NCBI GenBank assembly: GCA_902536065.1
Contig: CACAVZ010000005.1
Location: 1 to 64,000, forward strand
Source: an uncultured Synechococcaceae cyanobacterium
GTDB lineage: Bacteria; Cyanobacteriota; Cyanobacteriia; PCC-6307; Cyanobiaceae
Direction: 5' to 3'
Length of the DNA: 64,000 bases
The notes under the pieces were generated by a model. The model was not told where the DNA came from. It did no database searches and worked only from the letters and a program-made list of their open reading frames with translations. The first letter of the stretch is position 1. Every line of letters begins with the position of its first letter. Position numbers and translations under genes: made by a program. Positions 1 through 8,567 of the stretch are shown here, in pieces.

Positions 1-324
1 GGACAAGATAAGAAATGTTTAACAGCCCTTGTAGTTCCTAATGTCGAATTGGTTAAAAGCAAGTTTTTGGAAGAAGACCTTTCAAAATTAAACCTGAATA
101 AGAAAATTGGTACATTTTTCAAATCACAAATTAATTATTTGCTTAAAAGTCGATTAGGAGCAAGATCAGAAGAACAAATATTAGATTGTTATTTTGTTGA
201 TGCCTTTACTCTAGAAAATGGGTTGTTAACACAAACTCTTAAACAAAAAAGAAAAGAAATAGAAAAAAAGTATTCATTACAAATAGAAAATATGTATGAA
301 AACAAATTTAATAAGAAAATTTAA
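1..324 (+). CDS. Long-chain acyl-CoA synthetase, C-terminal fragment (cut by window edge)
   Basis: The reading frame is open from the first base and ends at a TAA. About 107 residues are visible, beginning GQDKKCLTALVVPN. This matches the C-terminal swinging domain of AMP-forming long-chain fatty acid CoA ligases, which activate fatty acids to acyl-CoA through acyl-AMP. The Lys-rich tail and the KQKRKEIEKKY segment near the end are typical of the last helix of this family. The AMP-binding core lies outside the window, so the catalytic motifs cannot be checked. The family call is an inference from this tail only. Confidence 0.7.
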   Translation, partial: GQDKKCLTALVVPNVELVKSKFLEEDLSKLNLNKKIGTFFKSQINYLLKSRLGARSEEQILDCYFVDAFTLENGLLTQTLKQKRKEIEKKYSLQIENMYENKFNKKI

Positions 325-362
325 TTTGTTCTATCTATATTGAAAAGGTAATTTAATTTTTT

Positions 363-806
363 ATGGAAACAAAAAACTCAATATCTATAAAGCGCTCAAT
401 AGCTATTAAAGCTGTAGTTACACCAACTTGGAAGGAAGATGCTGAAAAAGAATTAAGTAAAGCAATTTCAAACATTGATCAGCAATTATCGCAACTGGAG
501 CAAGAGGGTCAGCAAATAGTAAATAATATTAGATCCCAATCGGTTAATCCCCTAGATCCAAGGGTTCAAGAACAGGTTAGCCAGGTGCAACAACAAGTCG
601 CAGCAAAACGAAATGAAATTGAAGAACAAAAAAGAAATCTTCTTCAACAACAGAGTCAAGTTCGCGAATTAAAAATGGACGAAATTGTTGATCAAGGGCA
701 AGTGGATAGTTTCTGTGATGTCACTGTGGGAGACAATCTTATTGAAAAAATGCAAGTATCGATTACGGTTAAGGATGGAGTTATTCAATCTATAGATGTT
801 AATTAA
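363..806 (+). CDS. YlqD-like coiled-coil protein
   Basis: A 147-residue soluble protein with no signal peptide or membrane segment. Residues about 22-105 are rich in Gln, Glu and Lys with heptad-like spacing and should form a long coiled coil. They are flanked by a short beta-type N-terminus (ISIKRSIAIKAVV) and a C-terminal segment ending KDGVIQSIDVN. This arrangement matches the YlqD family of unknown function found in cyanobacteria and Firmicutes. It follows the acyl-CoA synthetase by 38 nt and could be co-transcribed with it. No biochemical role can be read from the sequence. Confidence 0.7.
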   Translation: METKNSISIKRSIAIKAVVTPTWKEDAEKELSKAISNIDQQLSQLEQEGQQIVNNIRSQSVNPLDPRVQEQVSQVQQQVAAKRNEIEEQKRNLLQQQSQVRELKMDEIVDQGQVDSFCDVTVGDNLIEKMQVSITVKDGVIQSIDVN

Positions 807-929
807 AGAGAAGATTTAGTATTTTTTATAAATATAAGTAAATCTTAATTTCGAAAAGTTTTAAATTCTAATCGATTTAAATTATTACTTTCTTAAGTTT
901 TAAGAGTTCCCACTGTGAACATGATTTCG

Positions 930-935
930 TATAAT
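930..935 (+). promoter_or_regulatory. Candidate -10 element for the E2 gene
   Basis: A perfect TATAAT hexamer lies 90 nt upstream of the pdhC start codon, within the 218-nt gap after the YlqD gene. No convincing -35 hexamer stands 16-18 nt upstream. A small inverted repeat (GTTC/GAAC) lies just before it, near 906-920. The call is based on the hexamer and its position only. Confidence 0.35.
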
Positions 936-1024
936 TAAAACAAGAGTTTAAAGGGTTCTTAACCATAAAAACTTTAGGAAGTTTGGTAGAAATCCCTTGA
1001 AACTTATGCAATAACAATTTTCTT

Positions 1025-2392
1025 ATGTCTCACGAAATATTCATGCCTGCCTTGAGTTCTACTATGACGGAGGGCAAGATTGTGGAATGGTTGAAAAATC
1101 CAGGAGATAAAGTTGAAAGAGGTGAATCCGTCTTGGTTGTTGAATCTGACAAGGCAGATATGGATGTTGAATCTTTTCAAGATGGATATCTTGCGGCTGT
1201 TTTAATGCCTGCTGGCAGCACTGCACCAGTAGGAGAGACTATCGGTCTTATTGTAGAAAATGAGGATGAGATAGCTTCTGTTCAAGATCAAAATAAAGGA
1301 AATCAACCCGAAGTTTCTAGTTCGGATCAACTTGAATTGGTAAGTAATAAAACTGAAGAAAAACCTGAAGTTCAAAGTGAAATTGTTGAAAAACAAGAAA
1401 AAGAAGTTGTATTAATGAGTGAAAAGGCAGCCCCATCTTTCAGTAGCGATCAAATAAATGCTGCTACGAGTAATGTTTCTTCGAGGGTGATTGCATCTCC
1501 AAGAGCTAAAAAACTTGCCTCTCAAATGGGTGTTGATTTAGCAAAGGTTCATGGATCCGGACCTCACGGAAGGATTCAAGCCGATGATATTTTAAAAGCT
1601 AATGGCCAACCAGTCTCTATACCATGGATAGGTGAAGGTGGTTCTCCTGCAAGTGTACCTGGTGCAAATTTGGGAGTTGAAAGTAAACCAGAAACTTCAG
1701 GAAATAGTTTTGGTAATCCCGGCGAAACAGTTCAATTTAATACTCTTCAAAAAGCGGTAAATAAAAATATGGAATCTAGTTTAGATGTGCCATGTTTTAG
1801 GGTGGGTTATTCCATTAACACAGATAAATTAGATAATTTCTACAAAAAAGTAAAACAGAACGGAGTTACTATGACTGCTTTACTAGTAAAGGCAGTTGCA
1901 AAGACACTAAAGAAACATCCTCAAGTTAACTCAAGTTTTTCAGAAAATGGAATTTCTTATCCAGAAAATATAAATATTGCTGTTGCTGTTGCGATGGAAG
2001 ATGGTGGACTAATAACTCCAGTTTTAAAAGAACCATGCAATACTGATTTATTTGAATTGTCTAGGGAATGGAAAGATCTCGTAAAAAGATCAAGATCAAA
2101 ACAATTAGAACCTGATGAATACTCAACAGGAACCTTCACTTTATCTAACCTTGGGATGTTTGGAGTTGATAGATTTGACGCAATTCTTCCTCCAGGCACC
2201 GGTGCTATTTTAGCCATAGCATCATCGAAACCAACCGTTGTTGCTAATAGTGAGGGTTCAATATCTGTTAAAAAAATTATGCAAGTAAATCTAACAGCTG
2301 ATCATAGAGTGATCTATGGAGCTGATGGAGCTTCATTCTTAAAAGACTTGGCTTCCCTAATTGAGGATGAGCCAGAGACTCTTGTCTCCTAA
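1025..2392 (+). CDS. pdhC: Pyruvate dehydrogenase E2, dihydrolipoamide acetyltransferase
   Basis: A 455-residue E2 subunit that transfers acetyl groups from lipoamide to CoA. Residues 1-77 are a lipoyl domain with the modified lysine at K43 in ESDKADM. A low-complexity Glu/Ser linker follows. A peripheral-subunit-binding domain (about 158-190, ASPRAKKLA...GRI) binds the partner subunits. The C-terminal acetyltransferase domain carries FTLSNLGMFG and the catalytic DHR motif (H427). Cyanobacterial genomes commonly scatter the pdh genes, as here, where no E1 or E3 gene is adjacent. queA starts 6 nt downstream, which suggests one transcript. Confidence 0.93.
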   Translation: MSHEIFMPALSSTMTEGKIVEWLKNPGDKVERGESVLVVESDKADMDVESFQDGYLAAVLMPAGSTAPVGETIGLIVENEDEIASVQDQNKGNQPEVSSSDQLELVSNKTEEKPEVQSEIVEKQEKEVVLMSEKAAPSFSSDQINAATSNVSSRVIASPRAKKLASQMGVDLAKVHGSGPHGRIQADDILKANGQPVSIPWIGEGGSPASVPGANLGVESKPETSGNSFGNPGETVQFNTLQKAVNKNMESSLDVPCFRVGYSINTDKLDNFYKKVKQNGVTMTALLVKAVAKTLKKHPQVNSSFSENGISYPENINIAVAVAMEDGGLITPVLKEPCNTDLFELSREWKDLVKRSRSKQLEPDEYSTGTFTLSNLGMFGVDRFDAILPPGTGAILAIASSKPTVVANSEGSISVKKIMQVNLTADHRVIYGADGASFLKDLASLIEDEPETLVS

Positions 2393-2398
2393 ATTTAA

Positions 2399-3523
2399 TT
2401 GATTTCTCAAATTAATAATGAAGAAAGAGATTATAAGCTTGAAGCTTATGATTATTTACTTGATCCTTCATTAATTGCTAGTAAACCTTCTGCAATTAGG
2501 CATGAATCAAGATTGATGATAGTTAGAAATAGTTTTTTAGAAGAAGACTGTTTAACTAATAAATTTACCAAGAATCTTTTAGATGAATTTAGAGAAGGGG
2601 ATCTTGTAATTGTAAATAATACTAAAGTTATGAAAGCTAGGTTAAAGGTTGAATTAGAAAATAAGACATTAGTAGAATTATTAGTTTTAGAAAGATCCCA
2701 TGAATGTGTTTGGTTATGTTTGGCAAAGCCAGCAAAAAAGTTAAAAATAAATAGAAAATTAAAATTAAAATCTCCATTAGCACAAGATATTAATTTGATT
2801 GTTGATGGAGTTGATGAAGAAACTGGAGGGAGATTTATTAAATTTCCGGAAAATATAACTTGTCTCAATTCAATGAATGAAATTCTTGATAAATACGGGG
2901 AAATCCCTCTTCCTCCTTATATAAAAAATTCCGAAGAAGAATCTTTTCATGAGAAAAGTTATCAAACTGAGTATGCAACAAATCCGGGGGCAGTTGCTGC
3001 ACCAACAGCTGGTTTACACTTAAGCAAAAGTCTTATTTCCAATCTAAAAAAAAAAGGCGTAATAATCTTACCGATAACTTTGCACGTGGGTTATGGAACA
3101 TTCAAACCAATTGATCAAGAAGATTTAAGTAACTTAAAACTTCACAAAGAATGGGTAAGTGTTAATAAGGAAGTAGTGGAGGAAATAAAAAGAATAAAGA
3201 AAACAGATAGAAAAATAATTGCTATTGGTACAACTAGCGTAAGAGCTCTTGAAAGTTGTTATTCTCACGAAATTAATGACTTTATTCCCATAGCTAAATA
3301 CGTAGATTTAGTAATTAAGCCAGGTTATAAATTTAAGGTAGTTGATGGATTATTAACTAACTTTCATCTCCCTAAAAGTTCATTATTACTTTTAGTAAGT
3401 GCAATGATTGGTAGAGAAAGATTATTAGATCTATATAAAAAAGCCATAAAAGAAAAATTTAGATTCTTCTCTTATGGCGATGCGATGTATATTTCACCAG
3501 ATTCACTACTGGAGAAAAAATAG
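2399..3523 (+). CDS. queA: S-adenosylmethionine:tRNA ribosyltransferase-isomerase
   Basis: QueA (374 aa) transfers the ribosyl moiety of SAM to preQ1 in tRNA, forming epoxyqueuosine at the wobble base. The sequence has the family hallmarks: LVIVNNTKVMKARL near the N-terminus, the NPGAVAAPTAGLH block (about 200-212), HVGYGTFKPI and the FHLPKSSLLLLVSAMIG motif near the C-terminus. The start is a TTG 6 nt after the E2 stop. It is chosen because the reading gives the usual family length and the N-terminal residues look conserved. It converges on cysK with a 2-nt gap. Confidence 0.93.
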   Translation: MISQINNEERDYKLEAYDYLLDPSLIASKPSAIRHESRLMIVRNSFLEEDCLTNKFTKNLLDEFREGDLVIVNNTKVMKARLKVELENKTLVELLVLERSHECVWLCLAKPAKKLKINRKLKLKSPLAQDINLIVDGVDEETGGRFIKFPENITCLNSMNEILDKYGEIPLPPYIKNSEEESFHEKSYQTEYATNPGAVAAPTAGLHLSKSLISNLKKKGVIILPITLHVGYGTFKPIDQEDLSNLKLHKEWVSVNKEVVEEIKRIKKTDRKIIAIGTTSVRALESCYSHEINDFIPIAKYVDLVIKPGYKFKVVDGLLTNFHLPKSSLLLLVSAMIGRERLLDLYKKAIKEKFRFFSYGDAMYISPDSLLEKK

Positions 3524-3525
3524 AT

Positions 3526-4512
3526 TTAGGCTTTGACTGGTTCTTGAATGATTCCGCTTGGAACTTCAGTAAACATAATTGATGATAAATACCTCTCTGC
3601 TAAATCAGGTAGAACAACTACAATTGTCTTTCCAGCATATTCATCTTGTTCAGCTAATCTAACCGCAGCTGCAGCAGCGGCTCCACAAGATATTCCTACT
3701 AATAGACCTTCCTCTTTGGCTAATCTAAGAGCCATCTCTATTGATTCGTCATTTGTTACTTGTTCAACCTTGTCAACAATTGATAAGTCAAGGTTCTTAG
3801 GAATAAATCCTGCTCCAATTCCTTGGATTTTATGTGGTCCGGATTTAACCTCTTCTCCATTCATTGTCTGTGTAATAACAGGACTGTGTGATGGTTCAAC
3901 AGCTACAGAAGTGATATTCTTGCCCTTCTCTTGCTTAATGTATCTTGAAACTCCTGTAATTGTGCCGCCAGTTCCAACCCCTGCAACTAGGACATCAATT
4001 TCGCCATCACAATCATCCCAGATTTCTGGTCCAGTAGTTTTGAAATGAATTTCAGGGTTCGCTGGGTTATCAAATTGACCTGGCATGAAATATTGAGAAG
4101 GATTACTTTCTGCAATTTCTTTAGCCTTAGCTATTGCTCCAGGCATACCTTTAGATGCCTCTGTTAAAACAATTTCAGCACCCAACACTGCCATAACCCT
4201 TCTTCTTTCAATTGACATGGATTCTGGCATTGTAAGGATCAGTTTATAACCTCTTGCTGAAGCAGTAAAAGCTAAAGCAATTCCTGTATTTCCAGAAGTT
4301 GGCTCAACAATAGTTTTGTCTTTTGTAAGTTTCCCACTTTTCTCTGCATCCCAAATCATATTTGCGCCAATCCTACATTTGACACTATAAGCGGGGTTTC
4401 TACCTTCAATTTTTGCAAGTACTGTAGCTTTCGCGTTTTTAGTAACTGATTTTAATTTTACTAATGGAGTGTTTCCAATAGCAAAACTGTTGTCCTCATA
4501 AATTTTTGCCAT
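3526..4512 (-). CDS. cysK: Cysteine synthase (O-acetylserine sulfhydrylase)
   Basis: A 328-residue fold-type II PLP enzyme that makes cysteine from O-acetylserine and sulfide. The PLP lysine is K45 in [11 protein letters not shown]. The PTSGNTG substrate loop and the GTGGTITG phosphate-binding loop (around 176-185) are intact. The C-terminus ends in a family-typical stretch. It lies downstream of two cystathionine-type enzymes on the same strand, which gives a sulfur amino-acid cluster, although an 84-nt gap leaves room for its own promoter. Confidence 0.95.
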   Translation of the reverse strand: MAKIYEDNSFAIGNTPLVKLKSVTKNAKATVLAKIEGRNPAYSVKCRIGANMIWDAEKSGKLTKDKTIVEPTSGNTGIALAFTASARGYKLILTMPESMSIERRRVMAVLGAEIVLTEASKGMPGAIAKAKEIAESNPSQYFMPGQFDNPANPEIHFKTTGPEIWDDCDGEIDVLVAGVGTGGTITGVSRYIKQEKGKNITSVAVEPSHSPVITQTMNGEEVKSGPHKIQGIGAGFIPKNLDLSIVDKVEQVTNDESIEMALRLAKEEGLLVGISCGAAAAAAVRLAEQDEYAGKTIVVVLPDLAERYLSSIMFTEVPSGIIQEPVKA

Positions 4513-4596
4513 TTATATATTGAGAAAATATATATTAATACTAACTATTATTCAGAAAAAGAGTATATAAGTTTCTATACGGTAAATACTAGGAAT

Positions 4597-6066
4597 TTAT
4601 AAATTATTTAGTGCTTCAGAAAAGCTTTTCCATAATTGATCTTGGTCTTCTAATCCAACTGATACTCTAATAAGGTGCGAGGGTATACCAAAACTTTCAG
4701 CCCAATCCAACTCGTCATAATGAGCTAGTAAAACATAAGGACAAACTAGAGTAAATTTTGTACCTAAACTAGGTCCTTTAGATACTTGTAGAGAATCATA
4801 AAATTTCTTGGCTTTTTTCAATCCTCCATTTAATTCAAATGATAATAAGCAGCCGTATCCTCCATCAGAAGTAAGTAAAGAATTAAAATTTGGACAATTT
4901 TCAGGATGGAAAATATTTTTAATCTCACTATGAGTCTCTAATCTTTTTTTTAATTCTAAACATGCTTTATTTTGTTCAAAAACTCTTTGATTTACATCTC
5001 TACTAACTTTCTCTAGATAAACTATATCTCCATCGGAAAGTATTGGAATATTAATCTCGTTTAATGCATTTCTAAACTGATCAATCCATTTGCTTTTTGG
5101 ATTTAGTATTAATGATCCGGCAAGAATATCACCACTACCTGAAAAAATTTTTGTAAGTGAAGTAAAAACTATATCTGCATGTTCTATGGAATTTATATTT
5201 AAATTCGAACCAATTGTATCGTCAACAATTAACGGAATATTTAGCTTTTTTGCAATTTTTGAAATTTTTTTAATGTTTACACATTTGAGCATTGGATTAC
5301 TTGGAAGTTCAATAATTAATGCTGATGGATTTATTCTTTTGATTTCTAATTCAATATCCGCGCAATTTTCTTCTGTAATTAACTTTGCTCCGTGAAAGAT
5401 TTTCATTGGTAATTTAAGTACATCTACATATGGAAAACCAACTTGGAGTGTTGGTTTAGCTGGAAATAATTTATATATGATTTCTAATGATGTATGCAAT
5501 GCAGACATTCCAGATGAAGTTAAGTGAATATCATTAGAGTCAATTTTTGTAGATTTAGAAATTCTATTTTTTATTCTTTGAGAACATTCATTTACGTAAG
5601 ATTTTGGAGGGCAATCTTCTAGACCTAGTTCTATAGCGGCAGCTCTTGAAGATAGACCAAGACCAGTATGTTGCCAAAAATATTTTGCATAAATACTTCC
5701 TTCTTTTTCAGTTATTAAGAAAGCTAAATTATTTCTTTTTTCTATTAACGAGAATTGTTCAGAAGTATTTCTATCAATGTATTTTTTAGCTTTAAAAGCT
5801 ATTCTTTCATTCGGATATGGCCAGATACTTTTATTGTTGCAGTAATTTTGTTTTTTTACTTTTTCGCATAATCTTCTCACTATGGGGTTTAGCCCGAATC
5901 GTGGGTAAATGGACTTCAATAAATTCATACATTCTTGATCTTTTTCCTCGTAATTTATTACATCATTCCAAGTTGGTAATGCTACAGAAACAGCATGAAC
6001 ACTATCAGGAATTGCATATCCCAACTCTAAATTTTTCCATATAGGTTTTTTAAGTAAATCTCTCAA
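4597..6066 (-). CDS. Divergent cystathionine gamma-synthase-like PLP enzyme
   Basis: A 489-residue Cys/Met-metabolism PLP enzyme. The PLP-binding lysine is K306 (SLTKIFSG), the SSGMSA loop is at 184-189, and the VDDTIGS segment holds the aspartate that contacts the pyridine nitrogen. About 110-130 residues precede the normal fold, and the usual YTRSGNP motif is replaced by HTGLGLSSR. Both features recall the fungal-type (Str2-like) cystathionine gamma-synthase branch. It lies 3 nt downstream of a canonical paralogue, so the two probably act in sequential trans-sulfuration steps (homoserine ester to cystathionine to homocysteine). Which enzyme does which step is not determined here. Confidence 0.75.
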   Translation of the reverse strand: MRDLLKKPIWKNLELGYAIPDSVHAVSVALPTWNDVINYEEKDQECMNLLKSIYPRFGLNPIVRRLCEKVKKQNYCNNKSIWPYPNERIAFKAKKYIDRNTSEQFSLIEKRNNLAFLITEKEGSIYAKYFWQHTGLGLSSRAAAIELGLEDCPPKSYVNECSQRIKNRISKSTKIDSNDIHLTSSGMSALHTSLEIIYKLFPAKPTLQVGFPYVDVLKLPMKIFHGAKLITEENCADIELEIKRINPSALIIELPSNPMLKCVNIKKISKIAKKLNIPLIVDDTIGSNLNINSIEHADIVFTSLTKIFSGSGDILAGSLILNPKSKWIDQFRNALNEINIPILSDGDIVYLEKVSRDVNQRVFEQNKACLELKKRLETHSEIKNIFHPENCPNFNSLLTSDGGYGCLLSFELNGGLKKAKKFYDSLQVSKGPSLGTKFTLVCPYVLLAHYDELDWAESFGIPSHLIRVSVGLEDQDQLWKSFSEALNNL

Positions 6067-6069
6067 TTT

Positions 6070-7233
6070 TCAGAATTTATTTAAAGCAAATAAAATGTCC
6101 GAGATTAAATCGTTTGTATCTTCACATCCAATTGATAATCTGACAAGAGCATCATCTATCCCTAGTAAATTTTTTGTTTTGTCATCAACAGAAGCATGAG
6201 TCATCGTTGCAGGGTGACAAATTAAACTTTCAACTCCTCCAAGGCTTTCTGCTAAAGAGAAATATTTGAGAGATTTGCAAAATTTAAAAGTATCCTCTTT
6301 ATTTAAATTTAATTTTAGGGTGATCATTGAACCTCCAGATTTCATTTGCGATTTTGCTAAATTAAATTGAGGATGTTCTTGATTAAAAGGGTAAATTACT
6401 TTACTAATAATTTTATGATTACCTAATTCTTCAGAAATAAATTCTGCACTTTTAGTTTGTTGTTCAATTCTTAAAGGAAGAGTTTTTACTCCTCTCGTAA
6501 TGAGCCAACTATCAAAAGGAGATGGTTGAAGCCCGAGAGCTTTTTGAGAGAAAAGCAACTTACTATTCCATTCCTCATTATTTGTAAGTACTGCTCCGCC
6601 AAGTGCGTCACTATGTCCATTAATGAATTTTGTGGTGCTTACAAGCGATAGTGTTGCACCAAGGTCCAATGGTTTTTGAATAAGTGCAGTAGAGAAGGTA
6701 TTGTCTACAACTACTGGTATTTCGAGTTTATTCGCTTCATAACAAATCGCCTTAATATCGAGTACCTTCAAAAGTGGATTAGTAGGACTTTCTAGCCATA
6801 TCAAGGTTGGCTCGAAGTTTGAAATCTTTTTGACATTATTTTCGTTTGTAAAATCTGTGTATAAAACTTCTAGTCCAAATTTCTTGAAAACTTTTTCGAA
6901 CATCCTCACTGTACAACCATAGAGATTTGACTCGCAGAGTATCTTGTCACCTGATTTCAGTGTTGATGAAATTGCAGTTACCGCGCTAATTCCAGATCCA
7001 AAAACTGTACAGTATTTAGAATCTTCTATTGATTTAAGGATGTTTTCTAGAATTCTAAAGTTGGGATTACCTGATCTGGTGTAATCGAAATTATCTTTAT
7101 TTCCATGTTTGAAAGTAGATGTAGAAAAAATAGGAGGCATAACGCATCCAGTTTCTTCAGCAAATGTTTCCCCATGGTGAATAGATAAGGTCTTAAAACC
7201 TGGCTTTTTTATATTATTTTCCTTATTTCCCAT
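6070..7233 (-). CDS. Cystathionine gamma-synthase or beta-lyase
   Basis: A 387-residue canonical Cys/Met-metabolism PLP enzyme. The YTRSGNPN motif is at 51-58, the PLP phosphate-binding GSGISAV loop follows at 79-85, ESPTNPLL is at 148-155, and the PLP lysine is K202 (STTKFINGHSD). These motifs are shared by cystathionine gamma-synthase, cystathionine beta-lyase and gamma-lyase, so the reaction cannot be fixed from sequence alone. Its neighbours (a second, divergent paralogue and cysK) suggest methionine or cysteine biosynthesis. It lies downstream of rpsD, separated from it by a stem-loop. Confidence 0.85.
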   Translation of the reverse strand: MGNKENNIKKPGFKTLSIHHGETFAEETGCVMPPIFSTSTFKHGNKDNFDYTRSGNPNFRILENILKSIEDSKYCTVFGSGISAVTAISSTLKSGDKILCESNLYGCTVRMFEKVFKKFGLEVLYTDFTNENNVKKISNFEPTLIWLESPTNPLLKVLDIKAICYEANKLEIPVVVDNTFSTALIQKPLDLGATLSLVSTTKFINGHSDALGGAVLTNNEEWNSKLLFSQKALGLQPSPFDSWLITRGVKTLPLRIEQQTKSAEFISEELGNHKIISKVIYPFNQEHPQFNLAKSQMKSGGSMITLKLNLNKEDTFKFCKSLKYFSLAESLGGVESLICHPATMTHASVDDKTKNLLGIDDALVRLSIGCEDTNDLISDILFALNKF

Positions 7234-7256
7234 TATTTTTTTAAAAAAAGAATTAA

Positions 7257-7291
7257 ATTAAATCTCTCATTTTATAAAAGAGAGATTTAAT
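7257..7291 (-). terminator. Putative terminator downstream of rpsD
   Basis: A perfect 12-bp inverted repeat (7257-7268 with 7280-7291, 11-nt loop) lies between the rpsD stop and the next gene on the minus strand. On that strand it is followed by a run of T residues (complement of the A-run near 7243-7249). The stem is AT-rich apart from the CTCTC core, so termination may be partial. Confidence 0.5.
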
Positions 7292-7310
7292 AATCCAAAG
7301 AAAAGTAGTA

Positions 7311-7919
7311 TTAAACTTTTCTTGAATAATATTCAACAACTAGTAGTTCGTTTATTTCAAGAGCCACCCACTCTCTATCGCATTTCCCATTTATTTTTCC
7401 CGTTAATTTAGGCTTGTCTAAATCAAGATGAGGTGGGACATTTGCTAAGCCAGGGAATTCTATATTACCTTCTACAAGTTTTTTGCTTGCTTTGTTTTCT
7501 TTAATTCCGATTACATCGCCTGATTTGCATTGATAACCAGCAATATCAAGAACCTTTCCATTAACGGTTACATGGCCATGATTTACTAATTGTCTTGAGC
7601 CTGGAATGGTACCTCCAAAACCCAATCTAAAACAAACATTATCAAGTCTGTTTTCTAAAAGTCTTAGTAAGTTAGTACCTGTAGATCCTTCTTGAGCTCT
7701 AGCTTTTTTCACATAACGTACTAGTTGTTTTTCAGAAACTCCATAATTAAACCTAAGTTTCTGCTTTTCTTCTAGACGAATTGCATATTCTGATCGCTTG
7801 CGACGGGCTTGGCCGTGCTGACCTGGAGGATTAGACTTCTTTGAAGCTTTCCTGGTGAGACCTGGTAGTTCTCCCAAGCGACGCGTAACCCTTAATCTGG
7901 GGCCGCGGTATCTTGACAT
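7311..7919 (-). CDS. rpsD: 30S ribosomal protein S4
   Basis: RpsD (202 aa, standard cyanobacterial length) is a primary 16S rRNA-binding protein of the small subunit body. The N-terminus [21 protein letters not shown] and the basic [13 protein letters not shown] segment are characteristic. The S4 RNA-binding domain follows ([18 protein letters not shown] ... [13 protein letters not shown]). It stands alone here and not in the alpha operon, as is usual in cyanobacteria. It is divergent from yidD. Confidence 0.97.
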   Translation of the reverse strand: MSRYRGPRLRVTRRLGELPGLTRKASKKSNPPGQHGQARRKRSEYAIRLEEKQKLRFNYGVSEKQLVRYVKKARAQEGSTGTNLLRLLENRLDNVCFRLGFGGTIPGSRQLVNHGHVTVNGKVLDIAGYQCKSGDVIGIKENKASKKLVEGNIEFPGLANVPPHLDLDKPKLTGKINGKCDREWVALEINELLVVEYYSRKV

Positions 7920-8014
7920 AATTTTAAATTAAATAGAAAATTGCAATAAATTGGATAATTGATTAAATTCAATTAAACTAATTACTACTGGAAATTTTAT
8001 TTTACATCATTAAA

Positions 8015-8251
8015 GTGTTCAAAACTATTAATAAATCAATTACTTCTATACTTCTTTTTATGATTTCGTTTTATCAAAAGTGGTTTTCTCCTTTTTTTGG
8101 ACCAAGATGCAGATTTATTCCAAGTTGCAGCTCTTATGGATATGAGGCAATTACTAGACATGGTCCTTGGAAGGGAGGGTGGTTAACTTTAAAAAGATTA
8201 AGCAGATGTCATCCTTTAACTCCCTGTGGATGTGACCCTGTGCCTGACTAA
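8015..8251 (+). CDS. yidD: Membrane protein insertion efficiency factor YidD
   Basis: A 78-residue member of the YidD family, which assists YidC-dependent membrane protein insertion. The N-terminal amphipathic/hydrophobic helix ([18 protein letters not shown]) and the conserved [23 protein letters not shown] and [13 protein letters not shown] blocks are all present. The start is GTG. No ATG lies in a sensible position, and this start gives the family length. The next gene begins 4 nt after its stop, which indicates translational coupling. Confidence 0.92.
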   Translation: MFKTINKSITSILLFMISFYQKWFSPFFGPRCRFIPSCSSYGYEAITRHGPWKGGWLTLKRLSRCHPLTPCGCDPVPD

Positions 8252-8255
8252 ATGA

Positions 8256-8558
8256 ATGAAAATATTTATTTTTGTTAGGCAGGGATGTTGCCTTTGTGAT
8301 TCATTAAAAAACAAACTGGCAAAAATAAATCTTAATGAGTTATTCCCTAATCTAGAGGAGCTTAAAGAAATTGATATTGATAGGGTCGATTTATATAAAG
8401 ATAAATATAAAAAATATGATTATGAAGTACCTATTATTGCTGTTGAAAGAATTAGGTCCGAGGAGATCATAGAATTGCCTCGCATTTCTCCAAGATTAAA
8501 AGATGATCAATTAAAGAATTGGTTTCAAAAAAATATTAGTACCATTCTGGAGAAATAA
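8256..8558 (+). CDS. Glutaredoxin-like thioredoxin-fold protein (DUF836 type)
   Basis: A 100-residue thioredoxin-fold protein. A beta strand (MKIFIFVRQ) leads into a redox CxxC at C11-C14 (GCCLCDSLK), followed by the EVPIIAVE segment, which corresponds to the cis-proline region of the fold. This matches the short glutaredoxin-like family. The partner substrate is unknown. It is packed between yidD and murE (4 and 9 nt gaps), so it is probably expressed with them. Confidence 0.8.
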   Translation: MKIFIFVRQGCCLCDSLKNKLAKINLNELFPNLEELKEIDIDRVDLYKDKYKKYDYEVPIIAVERIRSEEIIELPRISPRLKDDQLKNWFQKNISTILEK

Positions 8559-8567
8559 ATTTTTTAT

